From Candidatus Dormiibacterota bacterium (lineage in GTDB: Bacteria; Chloroflexota; Dormibacteria; UBA8260): a stretch of 5,141 bases of DNA. The stretch covers positions 1 through 5,141 of the forward strand of contig CATPBU010000318.1 of NCBI GenBank assembly GCA_955652455.1, in the 5' to 3' direction. The notes under the pieces are model-generated. The model had not been told where the DNA came from, ran no database searches, and saw nothing but the letters and a program-made list of their open reading frames with translations. Position numbers and translations under genes: made by a program. Shown here piece by piece: positions 1-3,791 of the stretch (positions are counted from its first letter, which is position 1; each line of letters starts with the position of its first letter).

Positions 1-35
1 ACGCCCGTTCGTACGCTGGTCGCCGGCCTGCTCAC
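1..35 (-). CDS. 5' end of a gene following argC, probably argJ (ornithine acetyltransferase), partial
   Basis: Only the first eleven codons are visible, reading MSRPATSVRTG if the GTG at 35-33 starts translation. This GTG overlaps the argC stop codon in a GTGA arrangement, the usual sign of translational coupling inside an operon. In actinobacterial arginine clusters argC is normally followed by argJ, the glutamate N-acetyltransferase/ornithine acetyltransferase that recycles the acetyl group, so the identity rests on gene order alone. The visible residues carry no diagnostic motif. An unrelated gene or a start further downstream, outside the window, cannot be excluded. Confidence 0.4.
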   Translation of the reverse strand, partial: MSRPATSVRTG

Positions 36-1057
36 GGCCACGTCGAGCTCACCCGCAGCCCTTCCGCCTCGGGCCGTGCGAAGCGCACGTTCATCGCCTG
101 GACCGCCTGGCCGGCAGCGCCCTTGACGAGGTTGTCGATGGCCACGGTGACCACCAGCGTGTCGCCCTGCACTGTGCAGTTGATCGCCGCGACGTTGCTC
201 CCCGCGACGCTCTTGGTGGACGGCGACGACTCCTCGTAGCGCACGAATGGCTCGGCGGCGGCGAAGTCGCGATAGACGGTGGCAAGGTCGGTCGCCTGAA
301 CGCCGTCGCGAGGTTCGAGGTAGATCGTGGCTAGGATGCCGCGAGTCATCGGCACCAGGTGGGGAACAAAGGTCAGCGCCACGTCCCCACCGGTTGCTCG
401 GCGCATCCGGGACAGCATCTCGCCGGAGTGCCGGTGTCCGTCCACCCCATACGCGCGCACCGACTCGTTCGCCTCCGCGAAATGCAGCGTGGGTACGGGT
501 GACCGCCCGGCGCCGCTGACGCCGCTCTTGGCGTCCACGATCACCCGTGGTTGAACGAGGCCAGCGCGCAGCGCGGGCAGACTGCCGAGCAGCGCGGCCG
601 TCGGATAGCAGCCCGGCGCGGCGATCAGGTTCGCGCCACGCACGCAGTCGCGCTCCATCTCGACCAGGCCGTACGCGGCCTGCGAGCAGAGCTCGGGTGC
701 GGGGTGGGACACGCCATACCAGCGCTCGTACTCTGCTGCGTCAGTGAGCCGGAAGTCCGCGCTCATATCGACCACCACCGCTCCGGCGTCGAGCCAGCGC
801 TGGGCGTGCCCCGCGGCGACGGTGTGCGGTAAGGCGGCGAAGACAACGTCGACACCGTCGACATCGAGTCCCTCGCCGACCACCAGGTCGACGGCGCTGC
901 CCGGGACGGCCTCGGAGAAGCGCCGGCCGGTCCAGCTGCGTCCCAGCACGGACACCAGTTCGACCCCTGGGTGAGCAGCGAGCAGCTCCACGCACTGCAT
1001 GCCGATATAGCCGGTGCACCCGGCGACGGCGGCACGCAGGGGACGGGAGGCGGACAC
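32..1057 (-). CDS. argC: N-acetyl-gamma-glutamyl-phosphate reductase (ArgC)
   Basis: ArgC makes N-acetylglutamate 5-semialdehyde from N-acetylglutamyl phosphate with NADPH, the third step of arginine synthesis, in the cytoplasm. From the GTG at 1057 the protein has 341 residues, normal for the long ArgC type. It opens with the Rossmann nucleotide loop AGCTGYIG (residues 12-19). The catalytic Cys150 lies in APGCYPT, followed by KSGVSGAGR (177-185), the histidine motif GHRHSGE (207-213) and the C-terminal NLVKGAAGQAVQAMN signature. The frame stays open upstream, and an ATG lies at 1084 (350 residues), but that ATG is inside the ARG box and upstream of the -10 TACACT (1070-1065). The GTG follows the -10 by seven bases, which fits a leaderless mRNA, and starts close to the first beta strand as in the family. 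No Shine-Dalgarno sequence precedes either start. Identity is very secure; the start is good but inferred. Confidence 0.96.
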   Translation of the reverse strand: MSASRPLRAAVAGCTGYIGMQCVELLAAHPGVELVSVLGRSWTGRRFSEAVPGSAVDLVVGEGLDVDGVDVVFAALPHTVAAGHAQRWLDAGAVVVDMSADFRLTDAAEYERWYGVSHPAPELCSQAAYGLVEMERDCVRGANLIAAPGCYPTAALLGSLPALRAGLVQPRVIVDAKSGVSGAGRSPVPTLHFAEANESVRAYGVDGHRHSGEMLSRMRRATGGDVALTFVPHLVPMTRGILATIYLEPRDGVQATDLATVYRDFAAAEPFVRYEESSPSTKSVAGSNVAAINCTVQGDTLVVTVAIDNLVKGAAGQAVQAMNVRFARPEAEGLRVSSTWP

Positions 1058-1064
1058 GGCGCTC

Positions 1065-1070
1065 AGTGTA
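1065..1070 (-). promoter_or_regulatory. argC promoter -10 element, leaderless arrangement
   Basis: Reading the minus strand, TACACT (1070-1065) fits the actinobacterial TANNNT -10 form. It is followed by the seven bases GAGCGCC and then the argC GTG at 1057, so transcription would begin at or beside the start codon. The -35 region at a 17-base spacing (1093-1088, TGCATA) matches TTGACA poorly and lies inside the ARG box. The same TACACT plus seven bases ending in GCGCC occurs before the TPR gene, which strengthens the call. Confidence 0.6.
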
Positions 1071-1078
1071 GCCGCAGC

Positions 1079-1094
1079 TTGCATATTTATGCAG
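1079..1094 (-). promoter_or_regulatory. ARG box, operator for the arginine repressor ArgR
   Basis: The minus strand reads CTGCATAAATATGCAA, an inverted repeat with TGCAT and ATGCA arms around a four-base AT-rich centre. The 16-base operator I recall for mycobacterial ArgR is TTGCATAACGATGCAA, and 13 of 16 positions agree. Arginine-loaded ArgR binds such sites and represses arginine synthesis. The box is centred about 29.5 bases upstream of the argC start, spanning the -35 region, so bound ArgR should block RNA polymerase. It also covers the TAA stop codon of the upstream GH15 gene (1089-1087). Only one box is evident, whereas ArgR operators often come as two adjacent boxes. Confidence 0.82.
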
Positions 1095-3015
1095 AGCTGG
1101 CGCGAGGAGGTCTTGCCGCCGCTTTCGTCTGCCGTGCCGAGGGCACCGACGCTCGCTTGGACCGACGGAGACCGTGGACGCCCAGACTGCCGCGCCGGGC
1201 CCGCTCGATGTTCACCGCGGCGCCGATCAGCGCGAGGTGTGTGAAGGCCTGTGGGAAGTTGCCGAGCAGCGCGCCGGTGCGTGTGTCGGCCTCCTCCGAG
1301 TACAGACCCAGCGGAGAGGCGAAGGCGAGCAGCTTTTCGAACCATCGCTGCGCCTCCTCGATGCGGCCGACGTGGGCGAGCGCGTCGGCGAGCCAGAATG
1401 AGCACATCAGGAAGGCGCCCTCGTCGCCGGGTAGCCCATCATCGGTCCGGCCGGCGTCGTAACGATGCACGAGGACGCCGTTGCCGAGCTCTTGGGCGAT
1501 CGCCTGGATGGTGCTGAGCTGTCGCGGGTCGGCGGGGCGCAGGAAGCGCACCTGGGTGATGCGGAGCATGGCCGCATCGAGCTCCTCGCCGTCGAACGCC
1601 TGGGTGAAGCTGGTCAACCGCTGCGAGTAGCCTCGCGAGGTGACCGCGCGATGGATGTCACGCCGCGCCGCCCTCCAGCGCGAAGCGTTGTGCGGCAGCC
1701 TGAACCGCTCGGCGATGCGCAGCCCGCGATCCACGGCGACCCAGCACATCATCTTGCTGTAGGTGTAGTGCCGGTTCGGCCCCCGCGCTTCCCACATGGA
1801 GGCGTCGGGGAGTTGCCATCGGTCGATCGCGAGATCGACCACCGCGTGCAGCTCATGCCAGAGCGTGCGGCTGATCCTCCCGCCGAAACGTGCGTACAGG
1901 TAGGCGCTGTCGAGTAGCTCGCCGTAGACGTCGAGCTGCAGCTGGTGGATCGCTCCGTTGCCGACGCGCACCGGCCGCGAGCCGCGATAACCGCTGAGGT
2001 GGGCCAGCTCCGTCTCCTCAGCTCGGTCATCGCCGTCGAGCGTGTACAGGTTGGCCACGTCGCGGCCGCCGCGGCCCAGGCCGATGCGCACCAGCCACCC
2101 AAAGAACGCGTTGGCCTCGTCGATCATGCCCACCTGAAAGAAGGCAAACAGCGTGAACGACGCATCGCGCAGCCACGTGAACCGGTAGTCCCAGTTGCGC
2201 GGCCCACCGATTTGTTCGGGCAGGCTGGTGGTCGGCGCCGCCACGATCGCGCCCGTGGGTGCGTAGGTCATCAACTTGAGGCACAACGCCGAGCGCACCA
2301 CCGGGTACCGGAACGGTCCGCGATACGAACAGCGGTCGATCCATCGCCACCAGAACTCCTGCGTGGACCGCGCCAGGGCACGAGCGTGCTCCACGTTCCA
2401 CGGCTTGTCAGCGTTCTCGCAGCGGCCGCGGTGGTCGCTGCGCAGAGCCAGCGCGATGACCTCACCGGCCCTCATCCGCCAGCGGACTGTGGTGGACTTC
2501 AACTCCACAGATGACTGCAGGCAGAGGTGGAGTGCCGCGGTGTCGCCGTGCAGGCGCCATCCCTCGGCGACGAAGCGGCTCGGTGCCTGCCCGTACTCGG
2601 GCGCCGGCTTGAATTGATGGCGAAGGGTGATCGAGCCGGTCAGGCACTCGATGATGCGGATCAGCCGCGGGTCGCGGTTCAGGCGCGCGTGCTCGGTGGC
2701 ACTGCCGTCGTCGATGGGCATGAAATCGGTGACCACGGCCGTGCCGCCGGCAGTGGCGAATAGCGTCTCGAGGATGTTGCTGCGGTCGCGGTAACGCTGC
2801 ACCACGCGGTGCTCGTCGACCGGGCACACCTGCCAGTGTCCACCGCGACGCGCGTCGACGATCCGGCCGAAGATCGACGGGTTGTCGAAACGCGGCAGGC
2901 ACAACCAGTCGACGCTGCCGTCCGCGCCTACCAGCGCCGCGCTGCGGCAGTCGCCGATCAGGCCGTAGGCTGCGATGGGCAGGTACCCGTCGCGGCGTTC
3001 GAACCCGACGCTCAC
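1087..3015 (-). CDS. Glycoside hydrolase family 15 protein (glucoamylase/trehalase type)
   Basis: GH15 enzymes are inverting exo-hydrolases that release glucose from alpha-glucans, or split trehalose in the actinobacterial and archaeal trehalase branch. The protein has 642 residues from the GTG at 3015. The N-terminal beta-sandwich begins with the family signature YGLIGDCRSAALVGADGSVDWLCLPRFD (17-44). The (alpha/alpha)6 barrel follows: GPRNWDYRFTWLRDA (271-285), SRPVRVGNGA (346-355), MWEARGPNRHYTYSK (407-421) with Glu409 as likely general acid, and LYSEEADTRTGALLGNFPQAF (571-591) with Glu574/Glu575 supplying the likely general base. No signal peptide is seen, so it is probably cytoplasmic and acts on stored glycogen, maltodextrin or trehalose; substrate cannot be read from sequence. 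A basic Arg/Lys/Ala/Pro tail (616-642) lies beyond the barrel. The GTG overlaps the TPR stop as GTGA. The frame is open to an ATG at 3117, but that would run inside the TPR gene. Confidence 0.93.
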   Translation of the reverse strand: MSVGFERRDGYLPIAAYGLIGDCRSAALVGADGSVDWLCLPRFDNPSIFGRIVDARRGGHWQVCPVDEHRVVQRYRDRSNILETLFATAGGTAVVTDFMPIDDGSATEHARLNRDPRLIRIIECLTGSITLRHQFKPAPEYGQAPSRFVAEGWRLHGDTAALHLCLQSSVELKSTTVRWRMRAGEVIALALRSDHRGRCENADKPWNVEHARALARSTQEFWWRWIDRCSYRGPFRYPVVRSALCLKLMTYAPTGAIVAAPTTSLPEQIGGPRNWDYRFTWLRDASFTLFAFFQVGMIDEANAFFGWLVRIGLGRGGRDVANLYTLDGDDRAEETELAHLSGYRGSRPVRVGNGAIHQLQLDVYGELLDSAYLYARFGGRISRTLWHELHAVVDLAIDRWQLPDASMWEARGPNRHYTYSKMMCWVAVDRGLRIAERFRLPHNASRWRAARRDIHRAVTSRGYSQRLTSFTQAFDGEELDAAMLRITQVRFLRPADPRQLSTIQAIAQELGNGVLVHRYDAGRTDDGLPGDEGAFLMCSFWLADALAHVGRIEEAQRWFEKLLAFASPLGLYSEEADTRTGALLGNFPQAFTHLALIGAAVNIERARRGSLGVHGLRRSKRASVPSARQTKAAARPPRASSA

Positions 3016-3554
3016 CCCGTCCGCCGCCGCCGCCACCAGGGCGCCGTGGCGATCCCGAGAAGGCCGGCGACGCGGTCGAAGTTGACGCGGGCCGCCCGGC
3101 GGTCGCCCCGGGTCCACCGGATCAGGCCGAGGTTGTAGAGCGCGGAGGGATCCTGGGGATCGATGTCGGCGGCCGCCTGAGCGTGGGTGGCGGCCGCGAC
3201 GCTGTCGCCGGTGCGTGCCAGGAGCGCTGCCAGAGTGCTGTGGGCGCTGGCCGAGCCTGGGTCAACCTGCACTGCACTCTGCGCAGCACCGAGCGCGCCC
3301 ACATCGTCGCCGCGGCTCGAGCGCACCGACGCCGCGAGCACCAGGCGGTCGACGTCCGCCGGCGACGCGGCCAGCAGGGTCTCGGCACGCTCCGGGGCGT
3401 CTGCGGCGTTGAGATCGAATCCCCAGCGGGCCGTCATCCGCTGCTGGCTCCTCGTGTACAGCGGTAGCCGGAGGCGCTGAGCGGCGCCCGGCACCCTCGC
3501 GTGCGTGGTCCCGGTAGCGCGCTTGCTGACCTCCGAGGCACCGGTGGCAGGCAT
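3012..3554 (-). CDS. TPR-repeat protein of unknown function
   Basis: The protein has 180 residues from the ATG at 3554. The first 50 residues are basic and rich in Ala, Thr and Ser, with no clear signal peptide or membrane helix. From about residue 67 to 169 there are roughly three tetratricopeptide helical hairpins, with the usual small and aromatic pattern: VDRLVLAASVRSSRGD, SAHSTLAALLARTGD and SALYNLGLIRWTRGD, each followed by an Ala-rich second helix; two end in VDPGS or IDPQD. TPRs bind partner proteins, so an adaptor role is possible, but no enzymatic motif is seen. It ends WWRRRRTG. The stop overlaps the GH15 start as GTGA, so the two products are probably made together and may interact. 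The start follows TACACT by seven bases, giving a leaderless mRNA. Upstream in-frame ATGs (3665, 3653) would add a stretch with no recognisable domain and run through the CRP-like site; ATG 3437 is a shorter alternative. Confidence 0.78.
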   Translation of the reverse strand: MPATGASEVSKRATGTTHARVPGAAQRLRLPLYTRSQQRMTARWGFDLNAADAPERAETLLAASPADVDRLVLAASVRSSRGDDVGALGAAQSAVQVDPGSASAHSTLAALLARTGDSVAAATHAQAAADIDPQDPSALYNLGLIRWTRGDRRAARVNFDRVAGLLGIATAPWWRRRRTG

Positions 3555-3561
3555 GGCGCCG

Positions 3562-3567
3562 AGTGTA
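3562..3567 (-). promoter_or_regulatory. Promoter -10 element for the TPR-GH15 operon, leaderless arrangement
   Basis: The minus strand reads TACACT (3567-3562), then CGGCGCC, then the ATG at 3554. TANNNT followed by a start codon after about seven bases is the classic actinobacterial leaderless layout. No good -35 hexamer is seen at 16-18 bases upstream (GCGAGT region), so an activator may be needed; a CRP-like palindrome lies further upstream at 3618-3633. Confidence 0.6.
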
Positions 3568-3617
3568 GTCGCGGCTGATCGGGAACTCGCCTCTGGCCTC
3601 GCAAGGTGTCGCGGCGC

Positions 3618-3633
3618 TGTGACGGCGGTCACT
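3618..3633. promoter_or_regulatory. CRP/GlxR-type cAMP receptor protein site in the divergent promoter region
   Basis: The sequence TGTGACGGCGGTCACT matches TGTGA-N6-TCACA at nine of ten fixed positions. It also fits the form I recall for actinobacterial CRP, GTG-N6-GNCAC, exactly. The arms GTGAC and GTCAC form a perfect inverted repeat around four bases. Its centre is 71.5 bases upstream of the predicted TPR transcription start and 82.5 bases upstream of the predicted GGDEF-gene start; both are standard class I activator positions. Family assignment comes from motif only, and another regulator with a GTGAC half-site could bind here. Confidence 0.55.
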
Positions 3634-3695
3634 CCGGACCACCGCGTTCGCATCGTCGCCGACAACTCTTTACAGGGTGTGTCGCGTTCGCCTCC

Positions 3696-3701
3696 TATAG
3701 T
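3696..3701 (+). promoter_or_regulatory. Promoter -10 element for the GGDEF-domain gene
   Basis: TATAGT matches the TATAAT consensus at five of six positions in otherwise GC-rich DNA, and it predicts a transcript start near 3708. The best TTGACA-like hexamer, TTTACA at 3669-3674, lies 21 bases away, too far for a normal spacing. No good -35 occurs at 17-18 bases, which would suit an activator-dependent promoter. The resulting leader to the GTG at 3792 is about 84 bases. Confidence 0.5.
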
Positions 3702-3705
3702 GCGT

Positions 3706-3768
3706 GTGACCGGTTCGATACTGTCGGTCGGGCCTCCAGGAGGTCTCTGGGCGCGGCGGCCCGGTCAC
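3706..3768 (+). repeat. 8-base inverted repeat GTGACCGG / CCGGTCAC in the GGDEF-gene leader
   Basis: GTGACCGG at 3706-3713 is the exact reverse complement of CCGGTCAC at 3761-3768. In RNA these could close a stem enclosing 47 bases, including the hairpin at 3731-3745. The heptamer CGGTCAC (3762-3768) recurs at 3785-3791, directly before the GTG start, and at 3626-3632 inside the CRP-like palindrome. The left arm could thus pair with either downstream copy. The arms could equally be DNA half-sites for a regulator. The match is directly visible; the function is inference. Confidence 0.5.
3731..3745 (+). promoter_or_regulatory. Leader hairpin enclosing an orphan AGGAGG
   Basis: GGCCTC (3731-3736) can pair with GAGGTC (3740-3745) around a CAG loop, six pairs including one G-T. 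The perfect Shine-Dalgarno-like AGGAGG at 3738-3743 is partly inside the loop and 3' arm. No ATG, GTG or TTG lies at a normal distance after it (nearest in-frame CTG at 3747 is too close, TTG at 3771 too far), so it is not an obvious ribosome site for the gene. A longer competing pairing, 3726-3734 with 3758-3766, would break this hairpin. Confidence 0.35.
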
Positions 3769-3779
3769 CATTGTCGGCT

Positions 3780-3784
3780 GAGGT
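3780..3784 (+). promoter_or_regulatory. Ribosome binding site deciding the GTG start of the GGDEF gene
   Basis: GAGGT lies seven bases before the GTG at 3792, a normal distance. The later in-frame ATG at 3825 has only a weak GGA upstream, so the GTG is preferred. The seven-base spacer is one copy of CGGTCAC, which could pair with 3706-3712 in the leader and so limit ribosome access. Confidence 0.5.
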
Positions 3785-3791
3785 CGGTCAC

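Noticed and set aside
1055..1090. Intrinsic terminator between GH15 and argC
   Set aside because: No GC hairpin with a T run is present in the 29-base gap; the inverted repeat there is the AT-rich ARG box.
1058..1405. Upstream extension of argC to 1405 (457 residues)
   Set aside because: The added residues are Arg-rich with no family similarity and lie inside the GH15 C-terminal coding region; family length and the -10 at 1070-1065 place the start at 1057.
3016..3117. Upstream extension of the GH15 gene to the ATG at 3117
   Set aside because: The 34 extra residues are Pro/Arg-rich and overlap the TPR repeats in another frame; the GTGA overlap at 3015 is the more natural start.
3618..3633. 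BldD box (c-di-GMP-dependent regulator) at the palindrome
   Set aside because: BldD half-sites resemble GTGAC/GTCAC and BldD does control GGDEF genes, but as I recall the motif it needs five bases between TnAC and GTnA, and here there are four. CRP spacing fits exactly. The other GTCACC copies remain possible single half-sites.
3555..3665. Longer TPR protein starting at the ATG at 3665
   Set aside because: No ribosome site, no recognisable domain, and it would run through the CRP-like palindrome and the TACACT element; the leaderless ATG at 3554 is better supported.
3669..3674. TTTACA as the -35 of the GGDEF-gene promoter
   Set aside because: It resembles TTGACA but stands 21 bases from TATAGT, outside the workable spacing.
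3690..3695. AGGAGG on the minus strand as a ribosome site
   Set aside because: No start codon follows at a suitable distance on the minus strand; it appears as the complement of CCTCCT next to the plus-strand -10.
3706..3791. Class I c-di-GMP riboswitch (GEMM) in the leader
   Set aside because: The conserved GEMM bases, such as the CACGCACAGGGCAAACC-type core and the tetraloop-receptor pair, are absent.
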